DNA from: Mycolicibacter acidiphilus
GTDB lineage: Bacteria; Actinomycetota; Actinomycetes; Mycobacteriales; Mycobacteriaceae
Direction of reading: 5' to 3'
DNA length: 61,643 nucleotides
Assembly (NCBI RefSeq): GCF_018455725.1
Contig: NZ_JAHCLR010000038.1
Span: forward strand, 1-61,643
The translations under genes were made by a program, and so were the position numbers. The notes below the pieces were generated by a model that had not been told where the DNA came from, ran no database searches, and was given only the letters and a program-made list of their open reading frames with translations. Of this stretch, positions 24,898 through 34,196 are shown in pieces; position 1 is the stretch's first letter; each line of letters starts with the position of its first letter.

Positions 24898-26619
24898 GTG
24901 CCATCTCGTCGCCCGCTGCCAACGATCAAGTTGACGGCCACCATCGCGACAGTGCTGATCCTGCCGTGGGCACTGAACTCGGGATCGGGCTTCAAATCCG
25001 CCACGGCGCCCCCGAGCGCCGCGGCCACCAAACTCACCCAGCGCCCACTCGCCGACCTCGAACCCGGGGTGACCATCCGGGAGATCAGCCAGGACGAGCC
25101 GTTCTCGATGGTCGCGCTCACCGGCGCCGACCTCACCGGCACGTCGGCCCGGGTCCGCGCCAAACGCGCCGACGGCTCCTGGGGCCCCTGGTACGCGACC
25201 GCCCACGAAGTCCGCGAGGAGCGCGCCGCCGGCCCGGCCGACCCCGCCAACCGCAGCCACGGCACCCCGGCGCCCGGCCCGGACGGGACCGAACCGGTCT
25301 TCGTCGGCCGGACCACCGCCGTGCAGATCGCCATCACCCGCCCGCAGGCACCCCGCAAACCCACGGCCGCCCCGGGTAAGACCGCCCCCAAGAAGGCGAC
25401 CAAGGGCACTCCGAAACCGGCCCGCACGACCGAACCGGACCTGGGTTACGTCCCGGCGACCGCCGCCCAGCCACTGGCCCAGGGCATCTCCGCGGTGCTG
25501 ATCGCCCCGCCGAAGGCCCCGCTCGACGGGCAGTGGACCCCGCCGAGCGCCGTGCTGGCGCCAGGTCAGCCGCCGAACATCATCCCCCGCAACCACTGGG
25601 GTGCCGGCGCCACCGGCCGGTGCGGCAAACCGGTGGAGAGCGGACCGGTGCACGCGGCGGTGGTGCACCACACCGCCGGCAACAACGACTACACCCCGGG
25701 GGACTCCGCGGACATCGTCCGGGCCATCTACGCGTATCACACCCGCACCCTGGGCTGGTGCGACATCGGCTACAACGCGCTGGTGGACAAGTACGGCCAG
25801 GTCTTCGAAGGTCGGGCCGGCGGCGTCACCCGCGGCATCATGGGCAGCCACGCCGGCGGGTTCAACCGCAACACCTGGGGGGTGTCGATGATCGGCACCT
25901 TCGACAAGAACCCGCCCCCGCCGATCCAGCTCGAGACCGTCGGGCGGCTGCTGGGCTGGCGGCTCGGACTCGACGGCACCGACCCGCGCGGTATCGCCGA
26001 GCTGGCGTCGGCCGGCGGCTCCTTCACCCACTTCGCGCGCGGGACGTCGCTGACGCTGCCGGTGATCATCGGCCACCGCGACGTCGACGAGACCGAGTGC
26101 CCGGGCGACAGCGGGTACGCCTCACTCGACGTGATCCGGGGCATCGCAGCGGGATTCAGCGCGCCGCCCGGCCCGGAGGACCTCATCCGCGTCATGGAGG
26201 GCGGCGCCATCCACGCCCGCTGGCTGGAGGTCGGCGGGTTCGACGGCATGCTCGGCGCACCGACCTCGCCGGAGGCGATCGGCGAGGGCTCCACCAAGTA
26301 CGCCACCTTCGAACACGGCGCCGTGTACTGGTCGCCGGAGACCGGCGCGCAGCCGGTCACCGGGGCGATCTACGACGCCTGGGCCACCCTCGGCTACGAG
26401 CGCGGCGTGCTGGGCCTGCCGACCAGCGCCGAGATCCCCGAGCCGGAGTGGGTGGGCCAGAACTTCCAGCACGGCACGCTGAACTTCGACCGGGCCACCG
26501 GCGCGGTGATCCGGGTCGTCGACGGCGTCGCCGAGGAACTGCCGCCGCGGCCGCCGGAGGGTCCGCCGGTCCAGCTGGAGCGCTTCTCCCGGGTCATCGA
26601 CCCGCTCGACGCCGGCTGA
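24898..26619 (+). CDS. Secreted N-acetylmuramoyl-L-alanine amidase with LGFP repeats (Rv3811/Ami3 type)
   Basis: A 573-residue protein. An N-terminal signal or anchor helix (~8-28) precedes a ~190-residue Pro/Lys-rich linker region, then a PGRP/amidase_2 domain (~225-420). Zinc ligands are visible in VVHHTAG and in IIGHRDVDETECPGD; GWCDIGYNALVDKYGQVFEGR is the typical core. LGFP-type repeats (LGAPTSPE, YWSPETGA, LGLPTSAE) make up the C-terminal ~130 residues and are thought to hold such enzymes to the envelope. The GTG start at 24898 has no strong ribosome site. About 34 residues longer than Rv3811. It ends one base from the convergent HAD gene. Confidence 0.9.
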   Translation: MPSRRPLPTIKLTATIATVLILPWALNSGSGFKSATAPPSAAATKLTQRPLADLEPGVTIREISQDEPFSMVALTGADLTGTSARVRAKRADGSWGPWYATAHEVREERAAGPADPANRSHGTPAPGPDGTEPVFVGRTTAVQIAITRPQAPRKPTAAPGKTAPKKATKGTPKPARTTEPDLGYVPATAAQPLAQGISAVLIAPPKAPLDGQWTPPSAVLAPGQPPNIIPRNHWGAGATGRCGKPVESGPVHAAVVHHTAGNNDYTPGDSADIVRAIYAYHTRTLGWCDIGYNALVDKYGQVFEGRAGGVTRGIMGSHAGGFNRNTWGVSMIGTFDKNPPPPIQLETVGRLLGWRLGLDGTDPRGIAELASAGGSFTHFARGTSLTLPVIIGHRDVDETECPGDSGYASLDVIRGIAAGFSAPPGPEDLIRVMEGGAIHARWLEVGGFDGMLGAPTSPEAIGEGSTKYATFEHGAVYWSPETGAQPVTGAIYDAWATLGYERGVLGLPTSAEIPEPEWVGQNFQHGTLNFDRATGAVIRVVDGVAEELPPRPPEGPPVQLERFSRVIDPLDAG

Positions 26620-26620
26620 G

Positions 26621-27442
26621 TCAGCCCCACCACCGTTCGAGCACCTGCGCCAGGCCGTCCTCCGTGTTGGGGGCGGTGACCTCCGCCGCGGCGGCCCGCA
26701 CCGCCGGATGCCCGTTGCCCATCGCCACCCCGTGTCCGGCGCTCAGCAGCATCGGCAGATCGTTGGGCATGTCGCCGAACGCGATCATCCGGTCGGCGCC
26801 GATGCCCAGCGGCCCGATGATCTCCGCGAGCCCGGTCGCCTTGGTGATGCCGGTCGGCACCACCTCGATCAGGCCGTTGTCGGTGGAGTAGGTCAACTCG
26901 GCGGTGTCGCCGACGTGGCCCGCCAACTGCACCGCCATGTCGGCGCTGGTCGCCCCCGGTTTGCGGATCAGCAGCTTGATCGCCGGCTGCGACAGCAGAT
27001 CCTCGACCGACACCTCGGTGTCGTCGGGATTCAGCCAGGCGTGCTCGTACCCCGGTGAGCTGACGAACTGCGGCGTCGCCGCGTCGTGCGCCCGTTCCCC
27101 GATGCGCTCGACGGCCAGCCCCGCGCCGGGGATGGCGCGCGCCACCACCTCGGCCAGCTCCCGCAGGGCGGCCACCGACAGCGTCCGCGCCGACAGCACC
27201 CGGTCGGTGGCCGGGTCGTAGACGACGGCGCCGTTGGCGCAGACCGCCATCGGGGCGAAGCCGAGCGCGTCGACGACCGGGGCGATCCAGCGCGGCGGGC
27301 GTCCGGTCGCCAGGATGAACCGGGCGCCGTCGTCGACCGCGGCCCGCACCGCCGCCCGGGTCCGGTCGGTGACCCGCTCCTGGCCGTCGAGCAGGGTGCC
27401 GTCGACGTCGCTGGCGATCACCGCGGGCGGCGACACCGTCAT
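26621..27442 (-). CDS. HAD-superfamily (Cof-type) phosphatase, Rv3813c
   Basis: A 273-residue protein, the same length as M. tuberculosis Rv3813c. HAD motif I is IASDVDGTLLDG at the N terminus, motif II is in ILATGRPPRW, the Lys is in GITKATGL, and the acidic motif is FGDMPNDLPML. The C2 cap insertion makes it a Cof/YidA-type phosphatase acting on small sugar phosphates or nucleotides; the substrate is unknown. ATG 27442 is chosen because it shares a base with the TGA of the upstream acyltransferase (TGATG) and removes a low-complexity extension. Confidence 0.9.
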   Translation of the reverse strand: MTVSPPAVIASDVDGTLLDGQERVTDRTRAAVRAAVDDGARFILATGRPPRWIAPVVDALGFAPMAVCANGAVVYDPATDRVLSARTLSVAALRELAEVVARAIPGAGLAVERIGERAHDAATPQFVSSPGYEHAWLNPDDTEVSVEDLLSQPAIKLLIRKPGATSADMAVQLAGHVGDTAELTYSTDNGLIEVVPTGITKATGLAEIIGPLGIGADRMIAFGDMPNDLPMLLSAGHGVAMGNGHPAVRAAAAEVTAPNTEDGLAQVLERWWG

Positions 27443-28236
27443 CAGCGGCCCCGCAGCACGGCCAGCGCCCGGCGCACCTTGCCGTAGCCGGCCCGCGCCA
27501 GCCGCTTGCGGTCGCGCTCGGCCATCTCCGCCTCCCACATCGCCTGGGCCCGCTCCGGGTCGGGTGCGCTACCGCCGAGGCGCAGCGGCACCCAGTACGC
27601 CCCGGCCGGGTGCGGGTACTCCAGTTGCGCCTCTTCGAGCAGCGCCGCCATCTTCTGATACAGCAGCGCGACGCTCTCCTCGAGGTCGTCGGTCGGGTGG
27701 AACGGCTCGCCGATCTTGATCAGCACCGGCGCGGTGTTGTGCCACAGCTTGCGCGGGTGGTCCTTGGTCCAGATCCGCTGCACACCCCAGACGGCCACCG
27801 GGATCAGCGGCACCCCGGCGGCCTGCGCCATCCGGACCGCTCCGCTCTTGAACTGCTTCAGCTCGAAGCTGCGACTGATGGTGGCCTCCGGGTGCACCCC
27901 GATCAGCTCGCCCTCCCGCAGCCGCTGCACCGCCACCTCGTAGGCGCCCGACCCGGCGCTGCGGTCCACCGGGATCAGCTTGATGTGCCGGACGACGAAG
28001 CCGATCACCGGCACCCGGGCCATCTCGGCCTTGATCATGAACCGCAGCCGGCGATGCCGACGCATCGCCGCGATCGACGCCGGATACCAGTCCAGGTAGC
28101 TGGTGTGGTTCAGCGTGAGCACGGCGCCGCCGTGCTCGGGGATGTTCTCCAGGCCGTCGAAGGTCGGGTGCGTCCCGTTGGCCTCGACCAGCGGCGGCAG
28201 CAGGATCTCCAACGTGCGGAAGACGGGTTCAGCCAT
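27442..28236 (-). CDS. PlsC-type 1-acylglycerol-phosphate acyltransferase (Rv3814c-Rv3816c family), copy 1
   Basis: A 264-residue glycerophospholipid acyltransferase-fold protein. The catalytic NHTSYLDWY (HX4D) motif is at ~43-51, and the substrate motif is HPEATISRS at ~115. It presumably acylates a lysophosphatidate-like acceptor. M. tuberculosis has three adjacent paralogues, Rv3814c-Rv3816c; only two are present here. It is coupled to the HAD gene through TGATG, and a 26-base gap separates it from its paralogue upstream. Confidence 0.9.
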   Translation of the reverse strand: MAEPVFRTLEILLPPLVEANGTHPTFDGLENIPEHGGAVLTLNHTSYLDWYPASIAAMRRHRRLRFMIKAEMARVPVIGFVVRHIKLIPVDRSAGSGAYEVAVQRLREGELIGVHPEATISRSFELKQFKSGAVRMAQAAGVPLIPVAVWGVQRIWTKDHPRKLWHNTAPVLIKIGEPFHPTDDLEESVALLYQKMAALLEEAQLEYPHPAGAYWVPLRLGGSAPDPERAQAMWEAEMAERDRKRLARAGYGKVRRALAVLRGR

Positions 28237-28262
28237 GTTCGGACGCTCGATACTCGCGGGCT

Positions 28263-29033
28263 TCAGCCCTGGCCCTGCTGCTCGCGGGCGGCCCGCTCGG
28301 CGGCCTTGCGTTTGGCCTCCGCGGCGTCCAGTTCCAGCGCCTCCGCCGGGCTGGGGGCGCCGCCGCCGAGCCGCTTCGGCACCCAGAACTCACCGGCCGG
28401 CGCCGAGCCGTACTCGTTCTGCGCCCGTTCGAGCAGTTCCTGCATCCGGGTGCGCATCAGCGCCCGCAGTTCCTCCATCGGCAGATCGGGGAGGATCGGC
28501 TCGCCGATCGTCACCGAGACCGGAATCTTGGTCCGTCCCAATCGCTTCGGGTAGTCCTTGGTCCAGATCCGCTGGGCGCCCCAGACGATGTGCGGGATGA
28601 TCGGCACCTGCGCCTCGATCGCCATCCGGGCGGCGCCGCCCTTGAACTCCTTGAGTTCGAAGCTGCGGCTGATCGTCGCCTCCGGGTACACGCCCACCAG
28701 TTCGCCCGCCTTGAGCTTGGCCACCGCCTCCTCGTAGGAGGCGTGGCCGTGGGCGCGGTCGACGGCGATGTGCCGGCAGCCGCGCATGATCGGGCCGGTG
28801 TAGCGGTTGTCGAACGTCTCCTTCTTCGCCATGAACCGCACCCGGCGGCGCGGCCGCTCCAGGTAGGCGGGGAGCCCGGCGAAGGCGAAGTCCAGGTAGC
28901 CGGTGTGGTTGATCGCGATGACCGCACCGCCGGTGGCCGGCAGATTCTCGGCACCGGTGATCGTGATCTTCACCCCCTGGAAGCGCCACAGCGTGCGGGC
29001 AACGACGGCGACAGTTCCGAACCAGGGCTCCAC
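28263..29033 (-). CDS. PlsC-type acyltransferase, copy 2
   Basis: A 256-residue paralogue of the preceding acyltransferase. The HX4D motif is NHTGYLDFAF, and YPEATISRSFELKEF matches the partner closely. The C-terminal tail is charged and rich in Ala/Glu. It starts with GTG or ATG near 29033 and is divergent from the MBL/Rieske gene with 84 bases between them. Likely first gene of the three-gene operon ending with the HAD phosphatase. Specific acceptor and acyl chain are not predictable. Confidence 0.9.
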   Translation of the reverse strand: MEPWFGTVAVVARTLWRFQGVKITITGAENLPATGGAVIAINHTGYLDFAFAGLPAYLERPRRRVRFMAKKETFDNRYTGPIMRGCRHIAVDRAHGHASYEEAVAKLKAGELVGVYPEATISRSFELKEFKGGAARMAIEAQVPIIPHIVWGAQRIWTKDYPKRLGRTKIPVSVTIGEPILPDLPMEELRALMRTRMQELLERAQNEYGSAPAGEFWVPKRLGGGAPSPAEALELDAAEAKRKAAERAAREQQGQG

Positions 29034-29117
29034 AGCCCCAAAGCCTAGGCGATGACGGCGCCGCCGCCGCGGCTAAGCTCAGGGGGAATGCGGGCCGAGC
29101 GGCGGGAGAAGAGATAA

Positions 29118-30677
29118 GTGCGGGTCACCAGCGTCGGGCACGCCGGCTTCCGGATCGAAACCCACGCGGGCAGCATCCTCTGCGACCCCTGGGTCAACCC
29201 CGCCTACTTCGCCTCCTGGTTCCCGTTCCCGGACAACTCCACGCTGGACTGGGACGCCCTCGGCGACTGCGACTACCTCTACATCTCGCACCTGCACCAC
29301 GATCACTTCGACCCGCGGCACCTGGCCGCGCACGTCAACAAGGACGCGGTGGTGCTGCTGCCGGACTACCCGGTGCCGGACCTGCGCGGTGAGCTGGAGA
29401 AGCTCGGCTTCACCAACTTCTTCGAGACCAGCGACTCGGTGCGGCACACCGTGTCCGGCCCCAAGGGCGACCTGGACGTGATGATCATCGCCTTGAGTGC
29501 CCCGGCCGACGGCCCGATCGGCGACTCCGGCCTGGTGGTGTCCGACGGCACGACCACCCTGTTCAACATGAACGACTGCCGCCCGGTCGACCTGGACGTG
29601 CTGGGCGCGTTCGAGCAGATCGACGTGCACCTGCTGCAGTACTCCGGGGCGATCTGGTACCCGATGGTCTACGACATGCCGGAGCGGGCCAAGGCCGCAT
29701 TCGGGACGCAGAAGCGCCAGCGCCAGATGGACCGTGCGCGGCAGTACATCGCGCACGTCGGCGCGACCTGGGTCGTCCCGTCGGCCGGCCCGCCGTGCTT
29801 CCTGGACCCGGCGCTGCGCTCGCTCAACGACGACCACGGCGACCCGGCCAACATCTTCCCCGACGAGATGGTCTTCCTGGACCAGTTGCGCCGCAACGGC
29901 CACGACCGCGGCCTGCTGATGATCCCCGGGTCGACGGCGACTTTCACCGGGGCGCAACTCGATTCGCTGGAGCACCCGCTGCCCGTCGAGGACGTGGAGG
30001 CGATCTTCACCACCGGCAAGGCGGACTACATCGAGGCCTACGCGCAGCGGATGGGGCCGGTGCTGGCCGCCGAGAAGGCGTCCTGGGCGCCGGCTTCCGG
30101 CCCGGCGATGCTGCCGGAGCTGCAGGCGCTGTTCGAGCCGATCATGGCCCGCAGCAAGGAGATCAGCGACGGCATCGGCTACCCGGTGCAGCTGGTGCTC
30201 GACGGGGACGGCCACGCCGAGACGGTGGTGCTGGACTTCCCGGCGCGCGCGGTGCGGGAACCGTTGGCCGAGGAGAAGTTCCGCTACGGGTTCGCGATCC
30301 CGCCGGAGCTGGTGCGCACCGTGCTGCGCGACGGGGAGCCGGACTGGGTGAACACCATCTTCCTGTCCACCCGGTTCCGGGCGTGGCGGGTCGGCGGCTA
30401 CAACGAGTACCTGTACACGTTCTTCAAGTGCCTCACCGAGGACCGGATCGTCTACGCCGACGGCTGGTTCGGCGAAAGCCACGACGACTCGGCGACGATC
30501 ACGCTGGACGGCTGGCAGATTCAGCGGCGCTGCCCGCACATGAAGGCCGACCTGTCGAAGTTCGGGGTGATCAACGACGGCACGCTCACCTGCAACCAGC
30601 ACGGCTGGCAGTGGGACCTGGAGTCCGGCCGCTGCCTGACCGCCAAGGGGCATCCGCTGCGCTCCGAGAAGTTGTGA
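29118..30677 (+). CDS. Metallo-beta-lactamase-fold / Rieske [2Fe-2S] fusion protein (Rv3818)
   Basis: A 519-residue protein. The N-terminal UlaG-like metallo-beta-lactamase domain has the HLHHDHFD metal motif (~58-65). A C-terminal Rieske domain has CPH and CNQHGW with spacing that fits a [2Fe-2S] cluster (~475-500). The combination recalls CMP-N-acetylneuraminate hydroxylase, although the domain order differs from that enzyme. The M. tuberculosis homologue Rv3818 is uncharacterised. An oxygenase- or hydrolase-type role is inference. The GTG start at 29118 is preceded by GGGAGAAGAG. Confidence 0.88.
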   Translation: MRVTSVGHAGFRIETHAGSILCDPWVNPAYFASWFPFPDNSTLDWDALGDCDYLYISHLHHDHFDPRHLAAHVNKDAVVLLPDYPVPDLRGELEKLGFTNFFETSDSVRHTVSGPKGDLDVMIIALSAPADGPIGDSGLVVSDGTTTLFNMNDCRPVDLDVLGAFEQIDVHLLQYSGAIWYPMVYDMPERAKAAFGTQKRQRQMDRARQYIAHVGATWVVPSAGPPCFLDPALRSLNDDHGDPANIFPDEMVFLDQLRRNGHDRGLLMIPGSTATFTGAQLDSLEHPLPVEDVEAIFTTGKADYIEAYAQRMGPVLAAEKASWAPASGPAMLPELQALFEPIMARSKEISDGIGYPVQLVLDGDGHAETVVLDFPARAVREPLAEEKFRYGFAIPPELVRTVLRDGEPDWVNTIFLSTRFRAWRVGGYNEYLYTFFKCLTEDRIVYADGWFGESHDDSATITLDGWQIQRRCPHMKADLSKFGVINDGTLTCNQHGWQWDLESGRCLTAKGHPLRSEKL

Positions 30678-30691
30678 GCCGCCTCCTCCTT

Positions 30692-30754
30692 CGTTGAGAG
30701 TGCCTCCTGGGCGGGATTCTCGCCGAAACGTCGCCGTGGACGCACACTCAACGC
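30692..30754 (+). repeat. 63-base intergenic repeat, copy A
   Basis: Directly repeated at 31666-31728 with about 81% identity and no gaps. Its ends are near-perfect inverted repeats: CGTTGAGAGTGC at the start and GCACACTCAACG at the finish (11 of 12). It lies between the Rv3818-like gene and the DUF559 gene. The inner part begins CTCCTGGGCGG and contains GCCGAAACG. Confidence 0.7.
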
Positions 30755-30806
30755 CCGTGCAGGGGGTGAATTGTGTGCTCCCACGGTTCTGGCCAGGCTT
30801 GCCGTC

Positions 30807-31661
30807 ATGGTCCGTTCCTTCGAACCGTTTCTAGGCAGCGAGGCACTGGCCGACGGCCTGGTGAACCGTCATCAGCTGCGAACCCGGTACCGCGCGGTGC
30901 TGCCGAACGTTTACCTGCCGAACCAGGTGCGGCCGACACTGCGGCAACGCACGGTCGCCGCCTGGCTGTGGTCGGATCGGCAGGCGATCGTGGCCGGGGC
31001 TGCGGCCGCCGCCTTGTACGGCACCAGATGGATCGACGACGACAGCCCGATAGAGCTCATCCACCCCGGGACCCGCGCGCCTGAAGGCGTCATCACCCGT
31101 CGTGACACCGTGTTCGCCGACGAGGTGCAGTCGCTGGCGCTGCCGGTGGGAACGTTGTCGGTGACCACGCCCGCGCGCACCGCATTCGACATCGGCCGCT
31201 GCCGTCCCATCGCGACCACGATCGCCCGATTGGACGCATTGGGCCGGGCCGCCGGCCTCAATCCCGGCGCGGTCTCGGCGATCGCACTGCGCCACCCGCA
31301 CACCCGTCGTCTGCGCCAACTGCCCCGCGTGCTGGACCTCGTGGACACCGGAGCGGAATCGCCCCAGGAGTCGTTTCTGCGGTTGCGGCTCATCGACGCG
31401 GGATTTCCCCGGCCGCAGACCCAGATCCCGGTCATCACCGCCGAGGATCGCTACTACATCGACATGGGCTGGGCGGAGTTGATGGTGGGCGTCGAATACG
31501 ACGGGGAGCACCATCGCACCGACCCCGTGCAGTACGCCAGGGATTTGCGCCGCGCGGAGACCTTGGCCGCGCTGGGGTGGCTGATCATTCGCGTCATCAA
31601 GGGACACCGCGGCGCCGATATCGTGCGACGGGTCGCGCGGGCAAGGCAGTCGCGGCTCTAA
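30807..31661 (+). CDS. DUF559 nuclease-fold protein with AbiEi-like N terminus, copy 2
   Basis: A 284-residue protein of the mycobacterial AbiEi-like/DUF559 class. The N half (VNRHQLRTRYRAVLPNVYLP) resembles the winged-helix part; the C half has ESPQESFLRLRL, YYIDMGWAEL and VGVEYDGEHHR, the acidic residues of a restriction-endonuclease fold. It shares architecture, not close sequence, with 71-955. ATG 30807 is preferred; a TTG at 30771 would add 12 residues. The gene is bracketed by two copies of a 63-base repeat, in the interval that contains the sulfolipid gene cluster in M. tuberculosis. Confidence 0.8.
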   Translation: MVRSFEPFLGSEALADGLVNRHQLRTRYRAVLPNVYLPNQVRPTLRQRTVAAWLWSDRQAIVAGAAAAALYGTRWIDDDSPIELIHPGTRAPEGVITRRDTVFADEVQSLALPVGTLSVTTPARTAFDIGRCRPIATTIARLDALGRAAGLNPGAVSAIALRHPHTRRLRQLPRVLDLVDTGAESPQESFLRLRLIDAGFPRPQTQIPVITAEDRYYIDMGWAELMVGVEYDGEHHRTDPVQYARDLRRAETLAALGWLIIRVIKGHRGADIVRRVARARQSRL

Positions 31662-31665
31662 CCAA

Positions 31666-31728
31666 CGTTCACCGTGCATCCTGGGCGGAATTCCCGGCGA
31701 AATCCCGCCGAGAACGCACACTCAACGC
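31666..31728 (+). repeat. 63-base intergenic repeat, copy B
   Basis: Copy of the 30692-30754 repeat in the same orientation, with 12 mismatches. It carries an inner inverted repeat (GGCGGAATT against AATCCCGCC, 8 of 9) and lies between the convergent stops of the DUF559 gene (31661) and serS (31731). It could therefore act as a two-way terminator. Confidence 0.7.
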
Positions 31729-31730
31729 GG

Positions 31731-32987
31731 TTACTGGGGCTCCAGCACCTCGGCGCCGACGTAGGGCACCAGTGCTGCGGGCACCTTCACGCTGCCGTCG
31801 GGCTGCTGGTGGTTCTCCAGGATCGCCACCAGCCACCGGGTGGTGGCCAGGGTGCCGTTCAGCGTCGCCGCGGTCTGCGGCTTGCCGTTGTCGTCGCGGT
31901 AGCGGGTGGACAGCCGGCGGGCCTGGAACGTGGTGCAGTTCGACGTCGAGGTCAGCTCCCGGTAGGTGCCCTGCGACGGCACCCACGCCTCGCAGTCGAA
32001 CTTGCGCGCCGCCGACGAGCCGAGATCACCGGCGGCGACGTCGATCACCCGGTAGGGCACCTCGATCTGCGCCAGCATCTCGCGCTGCCAGCCCAGCAGC
32101 CGCTCATGCTCGGCCTCGGCGTCCTCGGGACGGCAGTAGACGAAGCCCTCGACCTTGTCGAACTGGTGCACCCGGATGATGCCGCGGGTGTCCTTGCCGT
32201 AGCTGCCCGCCTCCCGGCGGAAGCACGACGACCACCCGGCGTAACGCAGCGGCCCGCCGGACAGGTCCAGGATCTCGTCGGAGTGGTAGCCGGCCAGCGG
32301 CACCTCGGAGGTGCCGACCAGGTACAGGTCGTCGGCTTCGAGCCGGTACACCTCGTCGGCGTGCGCACCGAGGAACCCGGTGCCGGTCATGATCTCCGGG
32401 CGCACCAGCGCCGGGGTGATCATCGGGGTGAACCCGTTGGCCACCGCCAGCCGCAGCGCCAGTTGCAGCAGGCCCAGTTGCAGCAGCGCGCCGGCGCCGG
32501 TGAGGAAGTAGAAGCGGGAGCCGGAGACCTTGGCGCCGCGGCCCATGTCGAGCAGGCCCAGCGCCTCGCCGATCTCCAGGTGATCGCGCGGGGCGTCGAT
32601 GGCCGGCGGTTCACCGACGACGTCGAGCACCGCGAAGTCGTCCACCCCGCCGGCGGGCACGCCGTCGACGACGACGTTGGCGACGGCCAGGTGCGCGGCG
32701 GTGAACGCGGTCTCCGCGTCGGCTTGAGCCGTCTCGGCCGCCTTCACCTGCTCGGCGAGCTCCTTGGCCTTCGCCAGCAAAGCCGGCCGCTCGTCGGGTG
32801 AGGCCGCGCCCACCGACCGGCTGGCGGCCTTCTGCTCGGCGCGCAGGTTGTCGGCGGCGGCGATCGCCGAGCGTCGCGCGGTGTCGGCGGTGAGCAGGGT
32901 CTCCACCAGGGCCGGGTCCTCGCCGCGGGCGGCCTGGGAGCGTCGGACACGGTCGGGGTCCTCGCGCAGCGCGTTCAGGTCGATCAC
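31731..32987 (-). CDS. serS: Seryl-tRNA synthetase
   Basis: A 418-residue class II aminoacyl-tRNA synthetase (419 in M. tuberculosis). An N-terminal helical coiled-coil arm (~30-105) contacts the tRNA long variable arm. Motif 1 is around [10 protein letters not shown], motif 2 is [23 protein letters not shown], and motif 3 is in [18 protein letters not shown]. Essential cytoplasmic enzyme. ATG at 32987, divergent from the septum-formation-domain gene with ~90 bases between. No T-box-like leader is apparent. Confidence 0.97.
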   Translation of the reverse strand: MIDLNALREDPDRVRRSQAARGEDPALVETLLTADTARRSAIAAADNLRAEQKAASRSVGAASPDERPALLAKAKELAEQVKAAETAQADAETAFTAAHLAVANVVVDGVPAGGVDDFAVLDVVGEPPAIDAPRDHLEIGEALGLLDMGRGAKVSGSRFYFLTGAGALLQLGLLQLALRLAVANGFTPMITPALVRPEIMTGTGFLGAHADEVYRLEADDLYLVGTSEVPLAGYHSDEILDLSGGPLRYAGWSSCFRREAGSYGKDTRGIIRVHQFDKVEGFVYCRPEDAEAEHERLLGWQREMLAQIEVPYRVIDVAAGDLGSSAARKFDCEAWVPSQGTYRELTSTSNCTTFQARRLSTRYRDDNGKPQTAATLNGTLATTRWLVAILENHQQPDGSVKVPAALVPYVGAEVLEPQ

Positions 32988-33080
32988 GGCGCAACCCTAC
33001 AACCCGGTCCGCCCCGCCCGGTCGGCATCACTTTCGCATCATTAATCACGTCGTCGTGCTCGCCTGTCAGAATGGAGCCG

Positions 33081-34190
33081 ATGTCGAAGCCAGTTGACCA
33101 GGACGATCCGCCCGCGCGGCGGCACTCCTGGCTGCGCGCACCGCAGGCGTCGGCGACCCGGCGCACGCTGCTGCTGACGGCACTCGGCGCCCTGATCATC
33201 GCCGGTGCGGCCACCGTGCTGCCGCCGGCCGGCGAGGGCCACGGCGGCCTGCTGCCGCGGCTGCGCTCCGACACCGCGCTGAGCTCCGGCGGCAAGGGCG
33301 CCGCACCGGCGCTGGGCAGCGGGATCGGCAAGGGCAACGAGGCGATCGACCGCGCGGCCAGCGGCGACTGCCTGACCTGGCCCGATGACGACCTCGACGC
33401 GGCGACCATCGTCGGCTGCGGCGAGGAGCACAAGTTCGAGGTGGCCGGTCCGGTCGACATGAAGATGTTCCCCGGCGCCGAGTACGGCCCCGCCGCCCCA
33501 CCACCGTCGACCGCCCGCATCGAGCAGATCACCCAGGAGCAGTGCGAGTCCTCGGTGCGCCGCTACCTGGGGCCGCGATTCGACCCGCACAGCAAATTCG
33601 TCGCGAGCATGCTGTGGGCCGGTGACCGGGCCTGGCGGCAGCGCGGCGAGCGCCGGATGCTGTGCGGCCTGCAGATGCCCGGGGTGGAGGGTCAGGTCGC
33701 GTTCATCGGCAAGGTCGTCGACATCGACCAGTCGAAGGTGTGGCCGGCCGGCACCTGCCTGGGCATTGATCCGGCCACCAACCAGCCCAACGACGTCCCG
33801 GTGGACTGCGCGGCGCCGCACACCAAGGAGGTCACCGGCACGGTGAACCTCGCCGAGCGGTTCGGCGACGTCCTGCCGCCCGAGCCCGAGCAGGACACCT
33901 TCATCAAGGACACCTGCGCCCGGCTGACCGACGCCTACCTGGCCCCGGTGCAGCTGCGCGACACCACCCTGACCCTGACCTACGCCACCGTCTCACTGCC
34001 GAGCTGGTCGGCGGGGAGCCGCGAGGTGGCCTGCAGCCTCGGCGCCACACTGGGCAACGGCGGCTGGGCGGTGCTGGTCAACAGCGCCCGCGGTCCGCTG
34101 CTGATCAACGGCCAGCCGCCGATCCCACCGCCGGAGATCCCGGTCGAACGGCTCAACCAGCTGCCGGCCGGTTCCGGGTCGGGGCACTAG
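33081..34190 (+). CDS. Membrane-anchored septum-formation-domain protein (Rv3835)
   Basis: A 369-residue protein with a short cytoplasmic N terminus (MSKPVDQDDPPARRH), one transmembrane helix (~30-50) and a large extracytoplasmic part. This carries two related modules with conserved Cys pairs (SGDCLTWPDD, VGCGEEHKFEVAG; AGTCLGIDP, VDCAAPHTKEVTG), as in the actinobacterial septum-formation family (PF13845). Role unknown. ATG 33081 is preferred because GGAG lies just upstream; ATG 33072 would add three residues. It forms an apparent operon with the metallopeptidase gene six bases downstream. Confidence 0.85.
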   Translation: MSKPVDQDDPPARRHSWLRAPQASATRRTLLLTALGALIIAGAATVLPPAGEGHGGLLPRLRSDTALSSGGKGAAPALGSGIGKGNEAIDRAASGDCLTWPDDDLDAATIVGCGEEHKFEVAGPVDMKMFPGAEYGPAAPPPSTARIEQITQEQCESSVRRYLGPRFDPHSKFVASMLWAGDRAWRQRGERRMLCGLQMPGVEGQVAFIGKVVDIDQSKVWPAGTCLGIDPATNQPNDVPVDCAAPHTKEVTGTVNLAERFGDVLPPEPEQDTFIKDTCARLTDAYLAPVQLRDTTLTLTYATVSLPSWSAGSREVACSLGATLGNGGWAVLVNSARGPLLINGQPPIPPPEIPVERLNQLPAGSGSGH

Positions 34191-34196
34191 CCACCG

